61,976 nucleotides of DNA from Erythrobacteraceae bacterium. Its GTDB lineage: Bacteria; Pseudomonadota; Alphaproteobacteria; Sphingomonadales; Sphingomonadaceae. The stretch is taken from contig JAHEAX010000013.1 of assembly GCA_024642525.1 (NCBI GenBank), positions 1 through 61,976 of the forward strand, in the 5' to 3' direction. The notes beneath the pieces are model-generated. The model did not search any database, was not told the DNA's origin, and saw only the letters and a list, made by a program, of their open reading frames with translations. This document shows, piece by piece, positions 9,672 through 21,245 of the stretch (positions are counted from its first letter, which is position 1; every line of letters begins with the position of its first letter). A program made the position numbers and the translations under genes.

Positions 9672-9717
9672 ATTCCCCGCGGCCTGCCTTGTCAGGCTGC
9701 GGGGAATTGCATTTTTC
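9672..9717. terminator. Bidirectional terminator between convergent genes
   Basis: A long inverted repeat (ATTCCCCGC at 9672 pairing with GCGGGGAAT at 9699-9707, with an inner GCCTG/CAGGC) is followed by a T-run near 9712. It lies between the convergent DUF885 and nitronate monooxygenase genes and can serve both. Confidence 0.8.
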
Positions 9718-9719
9718 GC

Positions 9720-10838
9720 CTAGTCGAAATTTGCCGCCAGCGTTTCGAATGCGGCGACGAAATCCTGCTTGAAATCCTGCACGATCGTGGCGGTGCCGCG
9801 CTGGTCGTTCACCAGCCCCAACCCTTGTCCCACCCAATATGTCGCCAGGTTATGCGCGGCAGCGTTACCGCCCACTGCGGCCTGGTCGATCGTGCGCAGC
9901 ACCGGTTCAACCAGCACGCTCATCAGCGGCATGGGCAGGGCTGGCAGGCCCGCTTCTTCCCACCGGTCGTGCCAGCTGGTTCGCAACTGGCGGCTATATT
10001 TGCCGGTCCGGTGCTTTGAACGGATCGTGTCGCGCGATCCCGCCTCGACCATTTTCTGCCGGAACACTTCGCTCGTCTCCGCCTCTGGCGATGCCAGCCA
10101 GACAGAGCCGCACCACGCACCGGCAGCGCCCATTGCCATCATGCCTGCCATTTGCCTGCCGGTCATGATGCCGCCTGCTGCCAGCACCGGTATGTCCGCG
10201 CCTGCCTGTTCAATAGCCGCAATCACTTCAGGCACCAGCACCACGGTCGCCACATCGCCGCAATGGCCGCCACCTTCGCCGCCCTGCGCGACGATGATAT
10301 CGACGCCCGCTTCTACCTGCTTCAGCGCGTGTTCCTTTGCGCCGACCAGCGCTGCAACAGGGATGCCGTGTTTCTTGCCCGCCGCGATCATTTCCGGCGG
10401 CGCAGTGCCCAGTGCATTGGCAATCAGCCGCACGGGATGGTTGAAGCTAACTTCGAGCAGTTCCTGACCCAGCGATGTATTGGGTGCCTGCGTGCCCCCA
10501 CGCGGTCCGCCTTCATCTTCGCCTATGCCTGCATCGCGCAGGATTGCGCGGGTGAAATCGCGATATTGCGGCGGGATTTGCGCGATGATTTCATCCGCGC
10601 TGACCGACCGGTCGACCGCCTGACGTTCAGGGATGAGAACATCGATGCCATAGGGCTTGCCATCGACATTATCGTCGATCCACCTCAGTTCATGCTCCAG
10701 TTCTTCGGGCGTATAGCTGACTGCGCCCAGCACACCGAAACCACCTGCGCGGCTGGCGGCAGCGACAACATCGCGGCAATGCGAAAATGCAAATAGCGGG
10801 AATTCGCAGCCCACCATTTCTGTCATGCGGAACGGCAT
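9720..10838 (-). CDS. Nitronate monooxygenase family protein (FMN-dependent)
   Basis: A TIM-barrel flavoprotein of about 372 residues in the 2-nitropropane dioxygenase/nitronate monooxygenase family, which oxidises alkyl nitronates using FMN and oxygen. The motif IVAQGGEGGGHCGD carries the conserved Gly-rich and His residues of the active site. The later VLAAGGIMTGRQMAG and GAAGAWCGSVWL motifs form the phosphate-binding end of the barrel. The ATG at 10838 follows GAGGGAG; the longer frame to 10895 has an acidic leader with no ribosome site. It is divergent from the monooxygenase at 11006. Some family members act on other substrates, so the specific activity is unproven. Confidence 0.85.
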   Translation of the reverse strand: MPFRMTEMVGCEFPLFAFSHCRDVVAAASRAGGFGVLGAVSYTPEELEHELRWIDDNVDGKPYGIDVLIPERQAVDRSVSADEIIAQIPPQYRDFTRAILRDAGIGEDEGGPRGGTQAPNTSLGQELLEVSFNHPVRLIANALGTAPPEMIAAGKKHGIPVAALVGAKEHALKQVEAGVDIIVAQGGEGGGHCGDVATVVLVPEVIAAIEQAGADIPVLAAGGIMTGRQMAGMMAMGAAGAWCGSVWLASPEAETSEVFRQKMVEAGSRDTIRSKHRTGKYSRQLRTSWHDRWEEAGLPALPMPLMSVLVEPVLRTIDQAAVGGNAAAHNLATYWVGQGLGLVNDQRGTATIVQDFKQDFVAAFETLAANFD

Positions 10839-11005
10839 CTCATTCTCTCCCTCGTCGCTGTCTGACCCGGCCTTCTGGGGGTCTGTTTCGGCCAATGTCT
10901 AACCGCAAAGCCAATCCGGGCAAGGGCGCGATGCGAATTTGATTTGGGTCAAGGAACTGCGTGCGCTTATGGTAGAGCGGGATAAAGCGGGAAGAGGAGC
11001 GAGCG

Positions 11006-12553
11006 ATGAACGTACAGAACAAAGTCGGGGCCGGAGAAGACGTCACCCATGTAGACGTGGTCATCGTGGGCGCGGGCATATCCGGTATAGGATCGGCCTA
11101 TCACCTTCAGGATCAATGCCCTGGCAAGACCTATGCGATACTGGAAATGAAGGATACGTTTGGCGGCACGTGGGACACGCATAAATATCCCGGCGTTCGT
11201 TCCGACTCGGATCTCTACACTTTCGGATACCGCTTCAAACCGTGGGTCGGCACTCCTATCGCGAGCGCCGAGGAAATCCTCAAATACATGGGCGAAGTGA
11301 TCGACGAAAACGGGATCGGCGAACATATTTTCTACGGCCACCGTATCGCGGGCTGTTCATTCTCGCGCCAGACCAATCTCTGGACTGTCGAAGCCACGCG
11401 CCTGTCCGACGGTGTTACTGTAACCTTCACGTGCAATTTCCTGTGGATGTGCCAGGGTTATTACGACCACGAAAAGCCCTATATTCCCGATTGGGCGAGC
11501 CTGCAGGATTACGAAGGCCAGTTTGTCCATGCCCAATTGTGGGACCCGGAAACGGATTATACCGGCAAGCGCGTTCTCGTCATCGGGTCTGGCGCAACTG
11601 CGGCAACTGTCGTGCCCGCCTTTGCCGAAAAGGCAGCCCATGTGACCATGCTGCAGCGTTCACCCACCTATTTCTTCTGCAGCGAAAACAAGAACGAACT
11701 GGCCGACCGTCTGCGTGAAGTCGGTATTGACGAACCGACGATTCACCGTGTCGTTCGCCAGCAGGTGATGCATGATCAGAACGTGCTGACCCAGCGCTGC
11801 ATCGAAGAACCCGACACTGTATTTGAAGAACTGAAAGAACTGGTCCGCCAATTTACGGGCAAGCCCGATTTCGAGTTTGAACCGCACTTCACACCCAAGT
11901 ACCGGCCATGGCAGCAGCGCCTCGCATTTTGTCCGGAAGGCGATGTGTTCAAGGCCGCCGTTGAAGGCAAGCTGACCGTCAAGACCGACACGATCGATCG
12001 GTTTACCAAGAAGGGCGTACTGACATCTTCGGGTGAGGAAATCGAGGCTGACCTGATTGTGGCGGCAACAGGCTTCCGCCTTTCGGTGATGGGGGATATT
12101 CCCTTTTCGGTTGATGGCGCAGCGGTGAACTGGAACGACACGGTCACCTATCGCGGAATGATGTTTACCGGCGTGCCCAACATGGCCTGGGTGTTCGGAT
12201 ATTTCCGCGCCAGCTGGACCTTGCGGGTCGACATGATGGGCGATTTTGTGTGCCAGCTTCTAAATCACATGGATGAACTGGGCGTACACCGCGTGGAAGT
12301 GGCCCTGCGCCCCGAAGACGATGGAATGCAGCTTCTGCCATGGATCGAGACAGACAATTTCAACCCCGGCTATCTGATGCGCGGGCTGGACCAGATGCCG
12401 ATGCGCGGCAACAAGCCGGAATGGCGCCACAACCAGGATTACTGGCTCGAACGCGTCGATTTTCCTGGAATCGATTTGGATGGCGCAGAGTTTGTCTATG
12501 ACGGCCAAAGTGGTGCAAAAGCGAAAGGCCGGGCAAAGGAAGAAGTCGGCTGA
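11006..12553 (+). CDS. Flavin-containing / Baeyer-Villiger-type monooxygenase
   Basis: A 515-residue class B flavoprotein monooxygenase. The FAD-binding motif VVIVGAGISGIGSAYHL is near residue 20 and the NADPH-binding VLVIGSGATAATV near residue 190. Between them is YEGQFVHAQLWD, which fits the Baeyer-Villiger fingerprint FxGxxxHxxxWD with Tyr for Phe. Such enzymes insert oxygen next to a ketone to form an ester or lactone using NADPH and oxygen. The ribosome site AGAGGAG lies just upstream of 11006. The native ketone is unknown; it may link to the alkane- and acyl-CoA-degrading genes further along. Confidence 0.9.
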   Translation: MNVQNKVGAGEDVTHVDVVIVGAGISGIGSAYHLQDQCPGKTYAILEMKDTFGGTWDTHKYPGVRSDSDLYTFGYRFKPWVGTPIASAEEILKYMGEVIDENGIGEHIFYGHRIAGCSFSRQTNLWTVEATRLSDGVTVTFTCNFLWMCQGYYDHEKPYIPDWASLQDYEGQFVHAQLWDPETDYTGKRVLVIGSGATAATVVPAFAEKAAHVTMLQRSPTYFFCSENKNELADRLREVGIDEPTIHRVVRQQVMHDQNVLTQRCIEEPDTVFEELKELVRQFTGKPDFEFEPHFTPKYRPWQQRLAFCPEGDVFKAAVEGKLTVKTDTIDRFTKKGVLTSSGEEIEADLIVAATGFRLSVMGDIPFSVDGAAVNWNDTVTYRGMMFTGVPNMAWVFGYFRASWTLRVDMMGDFVCQLLNHMDELGVHRVEVALRPEDDGMQLLPWIETDNFNPGYLMRGLDQMPMRGNKPEWRHNQDYWLERVDFPGIDLDGAEFVYDGQSGAKAKGRAKEEVG

Positions 12554-12656
12554 TTGCAGATTTTCCGGCGCCAGCGTCGATAGCTTTCCTGTTCCAACCT
12601 TGCGGTGGTGCGCGATCACCGGCTAGATCGCACACCTACCGCTGGAGACCTGTCGC

Positions 12657-13124
12657 GTGAAAATTCGCTATATTTTGCCTGCACTTATCTTTTCGGCGGC
12701 TATGCCGGTTACAGCGCAGGAATCCACGTCTCTGAAGCGGAGTGATTTCATTGCCGAAATGGATGCCGAATTTGCGCGGCTTGACGGCGATGGGAATGGC
12801 AAGGTGGTGAAGCAGGAAGTTGCCGCCGCACAAGCCGCCGCCGCAAAGGAAGAGGCGCTAAGGCAGAACCGCAATGTGTTCGACAAGCTGGATCAGGACC
12901 GCAACGGCACACTGGAGCCGGCCGAATTCGCGATCTTGGCTAACCCTGATGCCATTCCTGTCGATGCAGCGCCGGTGATGGCAATGTTCGACGCCGATGC
13001 AGACGGGTCGATCACGCTGATTGAATATCGCGTGGCGACGCAGGCCAATTTCGACCGTGCCGATGGTGACCGGGACGGTGTGGTAACACCGGAAGAAATG
13101 CGCGCAGCAGGCATTGCCCGCTAG
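12657..13124 (+). CDS. Secreted protein with four EF-hand loops
   Basis: A 155-residue protein with an N-terminal signal peptide (cleavage near TAQ, residue 21). Four complete 12-residue EF-hand loops are visible at residues 43-54, 79-90, 112-123 and 136-147, each with acidic residues at positions 1, 3 and 12 and Gly at 6. It should bind calcium outside the cytoplasm. The start is a GTG at 12657 preceded by TGGAGA. It converges with the trimeric adhesin gene, from which it is separated by only about 20 bases. No enzymatic domain is present. Confidence 0.85.
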   Translation: MKIRYILPALIFSAAMPVTAQESTSLKRSDFIAEMDAEFARLDGDGNGKVVKQEVAAAQAAAAKEEALRQNRNVFDKLDQDRNGTLEPAEFAILANPDAIPVDAAPVMAMFDADADGSITLIEYRVATQANFDRADGDRDGVVTPEEMRAAGIAR

Positions 13125-13145
13125 GCGCCCTGCTGCGCCGCATTT

Positions 13146-15038
13146 TCAGAAACCGAAGGCCACTCCCACTCGGCCGCCCGTTGAATTCCTCGCGGTTGAA
13201 CCCGTCACTCCGCCAGAGATATAGACCTTTGACGCAACGCGCGCAGTTACCGATCCTGCAAACCCCTGTTCACCGCGATAGGTAGAAGCGTTCATGCTGA
13301 CGCTGACTGTGCTGTCGGGAACGATCATGGTTCCGCCGAATGCCATGGCCGCGGCAATGCCGCCGCTTGTGCTGCGGTCCAGATCATCCAGCTTGAACGA
13401 CAGGTCCGACACTGCATTGGCGAGGCTTGAGACTTGCCCGGACAGAGCGTTGAACTGCGTTTCCGACACCGCCGCAATATAGTCCATCGCCACTTGCACA
13501 TCTTCAACCGCGCTGGCCGTGGCGACTTTCTGTTTGCCCAGAGTGCCATTGGCATCCACCGTCAACACGTCAACAGGGCCAACCTGCGCATTGGTGCTGG
13601 CGGCAATGTCGCCGATCCGCACAGAAGACCCCGCACCGCCCAGCGCCACCTGATTGGCCGCATTAGTTTTGGCATTTGCACCAACCGCCGTCGCGCCTGC
13701 CTGGTCGACACGCGCGCCCGCCCCTAGCGCAGTGGCATTATCTGCGATTACGATCGAGCCCTGGCCAAGTGCGACACCCTTGATGCCCTGGGCAAGGGTG
13801 CCATTGCCGATGGCCACCGAATTGTCGCGGATTGAATTCACATTGGAACCGAACGCCAGTGAACCTGCGCCGGATGCAACGCTGTTGGGCCCGATCGTGA
13901 CCGAACCTTGCTTCGCTGCAATTGCATTGTCGCCCACTGCAACTGCCGAGGTGCCGTTGCCGCGTGCGCCATTGCCAACAACCAGCGAGTTAACGCCCGT
14001 CGCCACGGCGCTATTGCCAATGACGGTGGAGCCCGGAGTGGTGGCATTGGCACCGGCACCAAAGGCAAGCGCACCTGTACCTGCGGCCCGCGCATCGGTG
14101 CCAACTGCAATCGCATTCGTGCCTGCGGCAATCGCGCCGAACCTGCCGTTGGTGTCGTCATCATCGCCATCGCTGCCAAGTGCGATGGCCCCTGTCGCGA
14201 TGGCCTGGGCATTTGTGCCAAGGGCGTTGGAGTTTATGCCGGTCGCATCCGCGCTGAGGCCAATGGCATTGGCCCCTTCGCCCGAGGCATTGCTGTATGC
14301 GCCCACACCGGTCGAGTATAGGCCTGTGGCATTGGCGGCAAAGCCGATACCGGTGCTGTAATCCGAATTGGCATAGGCATTTGCGCCCACCACTGTAGTT
14401 GCTGTCTTGCCTGCATAGGCACCAGTGCCGATGGCGGTTGCCCCATTTGCGATGGCCGCGGAATTCTGGCCGACTGCCGTGGTAGCTACTGCGATTGCCT
14501 TGGAATAATAACCGATGGCGGTTGAATTCGAAATTCCGTCCGAAAACGCGCCAATTGCAATCGAACCGCTCTGCGCATCGGCCTGTTGACCGATGGCGAT
14601 GGCATTCGTCCCGATTGCATTGGCCAATCCACCCAGCGCGATGCTGTATGTATCGTTGGAAAAGGCATCACGGCCAATCGCAATGCCGTCAGCGCCATTG
14701 ACCTGGGAACTGTAACCGATGGCAATTGCTCCACTGCCTCCAGCCAGCGATGCGCGCCCTACAGCCGTGGAATCCGTCCCGCTCGCAATTGCATCATCAC
14801 CTACGGCGGAGGCACCTTCGGCAGCGGTCGCCGCATTGCCGATCGCCATCGCATCAGCGCCAGTCGCGCTTGCACCTGCGCCACACTCAAGCCCGTCATC
14901 GGCAGTGCCGGCAACGCTGTCCTGCCCCAAAGTCGCGTTGCACTCTGGCGTTTCGTCAGCGGCAGCGATGGCTCCGAAGGTGAAAAATGAAGCTGCGGCA
15001 AGCATGATGGTTGCAGCAGACCGGTTCCAATTGGCCAT
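13146..15038 (-). CDS. Trimeric autotransporter adhesin (YadA type)
   Basis: A roughly 630-residue surface protein. A signal peptide ends near AIAAAD. Then come about 25 repeats of the left-handed YadA-head motif (AIGxxAxAxGxxAxAxG, for example TNAIAIGQQADAQSGSIAIG). A neck follows (NQVALGGAGSSVRIGDI), then a very short coiled-coil stalk, and finally a C-terminal YadA anchor ending GRVGVAFGF that forms the outer-membrane trimer barrel. The ATG at 15038 follows GGGGGA; the longer frame from 15113 lacks a site. Such proteins mediate attachment or aggregation. The head is large compared with the stalk. Confidence 0.9.
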   Translation of the reverse strand: MANWNRSAATIMLAAASFFTFGAIAAADETPECNATLGQDSVAGTADDGLECGAGASATGADAMAIGNAATAAEGASAVGDDAIASGTDSTAVGRASLAGGSGAIAIGYSSQVNGADGIAIGRDAFSNDTYSIALGGLANAIGTNAIAIGQQADAQSGSIAIGAFSDGISNSTAIGYYSKAIAVATTAVGQNSAAIANGATAIGTGAYAGKTATTVVGANAYANSDYSTGIGFAANATGLYSTGVGAYSNASGEGANAIGLSADATGINSNALGTNAQAIATGAIALGSDGDDDDTNGRFGAIAAGTNAIAVGTDARAAGTGALAFGAGANATTPGSTVIGNSAVATGVNSLVVGNGARGNGTSAVAVGDNAIAAKQGSVTIGPNSVASGAGSLAFGSNVNSIRDNSVAIGNGTLAQGIKGVALGQGSIVIADNATALGAGARVDQAGATAVGANAKTNAANQVALGGAGSSVRIGDIAASTNAQVGPVDVLTVDANGTLGKQKVATASAVEDVQVAMDYIAAVSETQFNALSGQVSSLANAVSDLSFKLDDLDRSTSGGIAAAMAFGGTMIVPDSTVSVSMNASTYRGEQGFAGSVTARVASKVYISGGVTGSTARNSTGGRVGVAFGF

Positions 15039-15191
15039 GAAGTCCCCCATTCCAACGAGTCGCAAGCGCGGCCCGAAGGAACGAGAGACAGCATTTGGGC
15101 AAGAATACTGCAAGAAAAATTATTAATATCAGAATGATAACTAGAAATTATCCGCGAATTTCTGCGAGTTTAGTGCTGGTTTAAAGCCCAT

Positions 15192-16424
15192 TCAGCGCGG
15201 TTCGATCTTCACCGGCATCTGCGTAAATCCATGCAGGAACGGGCTGGCAAGCCGCGTTGGTTCGTCTTGCGGGATTATCTTCCAGTTGCGCCTCACGATT
15301 TCCTCGATCAGGGTCACGATCTGGATTTCGGCCAGTCTTGCGCCCACGCAGCGGTGGATGCCGTGGCCAAAGCCCAAGTGCCGGCGTGCATTGGCGCGGG
15401 TGACATCGAACTGGTCCGGATTTTCGAAAACGGCTTCGTCGCGGTTTGCAGAAATATACCACATGACCACTTTTTCACCCTTGGCGATATGCTGCCCGCC
15501 CAGTTCCACATCGCGCATTGCGGTGCGCCGCATATGGGTGACGGGCGATTGCCAGCGGATGATTTCCTGCGCAGCATTGGGGATCAGCGAGGGGTCCTGA
15601 TGCAGCCTGTCCAGCTGATCGGGAAACAGGTTGAGCGCTTCTACCAGCCCGCTCATCGAATTGCGGGTGGTGTCGTTGCCGCCGACGATCAGCAGGGCAA
15701 TATTGGCCAGCCGTTCCATTGGTGAAAGATGGCCCATGGCTTCGGAATGGACCATGCGGCTCAAGAGATCGTCGCTGGGCGGGGCATTGCGCCGTTCTTC
15801 CAGCAATTCGTCAAAACGCGCGAGCATCTGGTGCATCTGCTTCATCCATTCGGCGCGAAATTCATCGCTCAGGCTTTCGGATGAAACACCTCCTGCATAG
15901 TCCGACCAGCGTTTGAGATCGGCCCATTCGTCAAATGGCATATCGAACAGGATGCACAGCATCCCGATTGTCTGCGGGACGGAAACGCTATCCACCCAGT
16001 CGAAAACCTCGCCCACGGGCAATGCGTCCATCAGTTCTGCACAGCGCGCGCGGACCTGTTCTTCGCGGATCTTCATCTGGCTGGGGGCGAAGGCAGGGGC
16101 AATGACCTTGCGCTGCGCTGTATGCACCGGCGGGTCAGCCGCGATAAAATTGGGCAGGTTGGATTCAGGCGGCGGGTCGGTGATGGTGATATTGCCGTTT
16201 TCAAAGGATGATGAAAACGTCGCCGGATCAAGCTCCACCGCGCTGACCAGATCATGCGTCACCACCGACCAATATCCGCCATAGGGGCTTTGCGCACACC
16301 AGCTGACCGGCATTTCGCGGCGCAATTTCGCAAATGGTTCGTGCCAGCGGTTTTCGACGTAAAGCGCCTCGTCGCTCACATCGACCGGGTTGATTGCACG
16401 CTGGGTTTGGGTTGCAGTCGCCAT
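15192..16424 (-). CDS. Cytochrome P450, CYP153-like
   Basis: A soluble bacterial P450 of about 410 residues. The heme-ligand motif is [18 protein letters not shown] near the C-terminus, with the I-helix oxygen-activation motif [14 protein letters not shown] and an ExxR in the K-helix (EIIRWQ). The sequences around [24 protein letters not shown] and [15 protein letters not shown] resemble the CYP153 family, which hydroxylates the terminal carbon of alkanes and fatty chains. No ferredoxin or reductase gene is adjacent. The ATG at 16424 follows AAGGA. The exact family is inferred from remembered motifs. Confidence 0.88.
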   Translation of the reverse strand: MATATQTQRAINPVDVSDEALYVENRWHEPFAKLRREMPVSWCAQSPYGGYWSVVTHDLVSAVELDPATFSSSFENGNITITDPPPESNLPNFIAADPPVHTAQRKVIAPAFAPSQMKIREEQVRARCAELMDALPVGEVFDWVDSVSVPQTIGMLCILFDMPFDEWADLKRWSDYAGGVSSESLSDEFRAEWMKQMHQMLARFDELLEERRNAPPSDDLLSRMVHSEAMGHLSPMERLANIALLIVGGNDTTRNSMSGLVEALNLFPDQLDRLHQDPSLIPNAAQEIIRWQSPVTHMRRTAMRDVELGGQHIAKGEKVVMWYISANRDEAVFENPDQFDVTRANARRHLGFGHGIHRCVGARLAEIQIVTLIEEIVRRNWKIIPQDEPTRLASPFLHGFTQMPVKIEPR

Positions 16425-16483
16425 GGAATCATTCCTTCCCGCCAAGCTTTACCTCAAGGTTGCACAGGTCTATGCCGCTGTCA

Positions 16484-18828
<2,345 letters not shown>

Positions 18829-18845
18829 GAGATGCACAGCAAGCA

Positions 18846-19991
18846 ATGCTCGAGAGATGCGGCTTGAACGTTTTTTCTGAAATTAAACTCCGACGTTTTG
18901 GGCAGCGATTGGCTGGAGAAAGCCATTTTTCATATCTCGACAACTCTGCAGAGACGCGCGCCATAGAAATACGTCAAGTAGTTGAAAGTTGGATTAGAAA
19001 CTATCCTCAAGACAGACTTGGCCAATGGCTCGGTAACTTTAAATCTGACAATAATGAACAAAATTCTTCGGCATTTTTTGAACTTTTTCTTTTCCAATTT
19101 TTTCGAGCAAATGGTTGCGCTATTTTGGGCGTTGAGCCTGACATCTGCGGAATTGAAGGCAATCCAGACTTTCTTATTAAGCATCCGTCTCTGGGTGAAA
19201 TCGTAGTTGAGGCGGTTTCACCAAGCCGATGGAGCGATGCAGAACGAGGAAAGCGCAAGCTGGTGGATGAAATCCGAGATGCCATCAATGCGATAAAGCT
19301 TGAAAACCAAATTTTAATTTTAAAGCAAATAGTCGCCCCGGAACAGGCTATCGATAAGTCGAAGCTCGTTAGTGAACTGAAGCTTTGGATAAAGGAAGTA
19401 CCAAGCCAAGGTGAAGAGTTCCTCTATAAAGATAGAGGAGGGCTCATCAGAATCGAGATAGTTCCGAGCAACCATCGCAATGTAGAATCACCTAGATATG
19501 GTGCCATTGGTCTTGAATTAGAAGGCGGGTCCGTCACTCGACCGGGATACAAATTGAAAAAAGCCTTAGATAAAAAAGCTAAAATTTACAAAGCGCTGAA
19601 GGTGCCATACCTAATCGCGATTAATAGCCAGCTTATGGAAGACTCTGAAGATGATTACCTAGCTGCAACCTATGGCACTGAAGCTGCATCTTATCGATTT
19701 GGCCCGAATGGGTTGGACGGGACGGTCGACTTCATCCGTAATTTCGACGGCCTATTCAATGAAGGTGATAAGGCAAGGAAACGTCACGTTAGCGCAGTCA
19801 TATTCTTCGATGGAGTTGCCTCTTGGAATTGGGGATCACGCAGGAGTTGTATTTTACATAACGCAGCTGCTGCACGCACTTTGCATAACGCCACTTTTGG
19901 AGGCGATGCGTATTTGATTGATCAGGAAAAATTACGAAGAGTTGAGGGTGTAAGTGTCGCTCAATTGTTCAGTGAGAGTAGCACTGTCTAA
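18846..19991 (+). CDS. AT-rich orphan gene, possible PD-(D/E)XK nuclease-fold protein
   Basis: A 381-residue protein with no recognised family name. Residues 79-124 contain a pattern suggestive of a restriction-endonuclease-like fold: a Glu in a helix (FFEL, E79), then NPDFLI with D108, then a strand EIVVEAV with E122. The usual Lys after the second acid is replaced by Val. The rest is charged alpha/beta sequence without membrane segments. Base composition differs sharply from its neighbours: two 60-base lines I counted had 21 and 27 G+C. This suggests recent acquisition. No methylase, helicase, integrase or toxin partner is next to it. The start at 18846 is uncertain. Confidence 0.7.
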   Translation: MLERCGLNVFSEIKLRRFGQRLAGESHFSYLDNSAETRAIEIRQVVESWIRNYPQDRLGQWLGNFKSDNNEQNSSAFFELFLFQFFRANGCAILGVEPDICGIEGNPDFLIKHPSLGEIVVEAVSPSRWSDAERGKRKLVDEIRDAINAIKLENQILILKQIVAPEQAIDKSKLVSELKLWIKEVPSQGEEFLYKDRGGLIRIEIVPSNHRNVESPRYGAIGLELEGGSVTRPGYKLKKALDKKAKIYKALKVPYLIAINSQLMEDSEDDYLAATYGTEAASYRFGPNGLDGTVDFIRNFDGLFNEGDKARKRHVSAVIFFDGVASWNWGSRRSCILHNAAAARTLHNATFGGDAYLIDQEKLRRVEGVSVAQLFSESSTV

Positions 19992-20069
19992 GGCTCTTCG
20001 CCTTCTCCGATGAACTGTATTGCAGGACTATCGCTGGGAAGCGGGTTCTTGTTTTCGATTCCCACTATT

Positions 20070-20096
20070 TTGACTCCGGCCATATTTCGCCATAAT
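20070..20096 (+). promoter_or_regulatory. Possible sigma-70-type promoter for the dioxygenase-like gene
   Basis: TTGACT at 20070-20075 and CATAAT at 20091-20096 are separated by 15 bases, slightly shorter than ideal. They lie about 40 bases before the ATG at 20137, which has its own GGGGAGGGA ribosome site. Confidence 0.3.
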
Positions 20097-20136
20097 CATC
20101 ACCACGGGTCGCAATTCTTGGGGAGGGAATTGCGCA

Positions 20137-20754
20137 ATGATTATCAGAAATCCGAAACTGTCGCGCCGCGTGTTTGCGGGTGGTGCCTTGTCGGCGTTGG
20201 TGGGCGGCACGGCGGCCTTGGCAGCGCCCAAGATGACGGCGCCATCGGATCTTGGCCCGTTCTATCCGATCAAACGTGATTTCGAGGATGATGCCGACAT
20301 GACGTGGCTGCACGGCCACGACAAACGCGCCACAGGGGATGTCATCGAAATATCGGGCCGTGTGCTGGACCGGCATGGTAACCCGATGAGCAATGCGCGG
20401 CTGGAAATATGGCAGGCCAATCACGCGGGCCGCTATGCCCATGCCAATGACACGTCCGATGCGCCGCTGGACCCGCATTTTCAGGGCTATGCCAATTTGC
20501 GCACCGGCGCTGACGGGGAATGGCGCATCACCACCATCCGCCCCGGCGCCTATAGCCAGCGCACCCGCCATCTGCATTTTGATGTGCAGGGCCGCGATCA
20601 GCGTTTGCCCGCGCAGATGTATTTTCCTGAAGACAGCGAAGCCAATGCGAAGGATGGCCTTTTCCGCCGGCTTGGCTCCTATCAGGATACCTGCCTTGCC
20701 AAGCTGACCGATACAGACAAATATCGCTGGGACATTGTCATGATGGACGGCTGA
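20137..20754 (+). CDS. Tat-exported intradiol ring-cleavage dioxygenase-like protein
   Basis: A 205-residue protein resembling the beta chain of protocatechuate 3,4-dioxygenase, which uses ferric iron to split catechols between the hydroxyls. The expected iron ligands are visible: Tyr100 (AGRYAH), Tyr139 (IRPGAYS), and His145 and His147 (TRHLHF). The N-terminus has a twin-arginine signal (LSRRVFAGGALSAL) with an AxA cleavage site near residue 30, so the folded iron protein would be exported. No alpha subunit or beta-ketoadipate genes are nearby. The substrate may be a free aromatic or a plant polyphenol; this is inference. Confidence 0.88.
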   Translation: MIIRNPKLSRRVFAGGALSALVGGTAALAAPKMTAPSDLGPFYPIKRDFEDDADMTWLHGHDKRATGDVIEISGRVLDRHGNPMSNARLEIWQANHAGRYAHANDTSDAPLDPHFQGYANLRTGADGEWRITTIRPGAYSQRTRHLHFDVQGRDQRLPAQMYFPEDSEANAKDGLFRRLGSYQDTCLAKLTDTDKYRWDIVMMDG

Positions 20755-20795
20755 TTGCCTGCCGCAGCCAGCCGCCGCTTTGGGAGAAGACAGGG

Positions 20796-21203
20796 ATGAC
20801 GACAAAAGCAGAAGGCGGCTGCCTGTGCGGGGCTGTGCGCTATGAAATCACCGGCGATCCGGCGATGTCCATCGTGTGCCATTGCACCCATTGCCAGAAA
20901 CAGTCGGGCAGTGCCTTTTCCACCATCATCGGCGTGCCGGAAGCCAATATCGCAATCACCGGCACGCCCGCATCCTATGCCGATACAGGCGAAAGCGGCG
21001 GCGCGGTTACGCGGCAGTTCTGCGGCCAATGCGGTTCGCCCCTGTTCAGCCTGGTGGATAGCGCGCCGGGCATGGTGTTTGTGAAAAGCGGCACGCTGGA
21101 TGATACCGCAGGCTTTGCCCCTGCCATGCACATCTGGGGCAAGAGCAAGCAGCACTGGGTGGACACAGGCGGAGCGCCCGTTTTCGACACGATGCCGGGC
21201 TGA
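20796..21203 (+). CDS. GFA family zinc protein
   Basis: A 135-residue GFA (glutathione-dependent formaldehyde-activating-like) domain protein. Cys ligands appear in CLCGAVRYE, CHCTHCQKQSG and FCGQCGSPLF, the standard arrangement for two zinc sites. The family contains S-hydroxymethylglutathione synthase-like and other proteins, most uncharacterised. It follows the dioxygenase-like gene by about 40 bases and precedes the EthD gene, so the three may be co-transcribed. The ribosome site GGGAGAAGACAGGG precedes the ATG. Confidence 0.88.
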   Translation: MTTKAEGGCLCGAVRYEITGDPAMSIVCHCTHCQKQSGSAFSTIIGVPEANIAITGTPASYADTGESGGAVTRQFCGQCGSPLFSLVDSAPGMVFVKSGTLDDTAGFAPAMHIWGKSKQHWVDTGGAPVFDTMPG

Positions 21204-21245
21204 CCGGCCCCGGCGCTGCAACTGCCCGCCAAAAGGAACAGGACC

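Noticed and set aside
13654-14361. Long plus-strand frame opposite the trimeric adhesin (235 residues)
   Set aside because: It arises from the repetitive antisense of the head repeats and has low-complexity Ala/Pro composition; not a gene.
13146-15038. Repeats in the adhesin gene considered as a possible CRISPR or tandem DNA repeat
   Set aside because: The repetition is at protein level (AIGxxA units) with variable DNA spacing and no spacer-repeat pattern.
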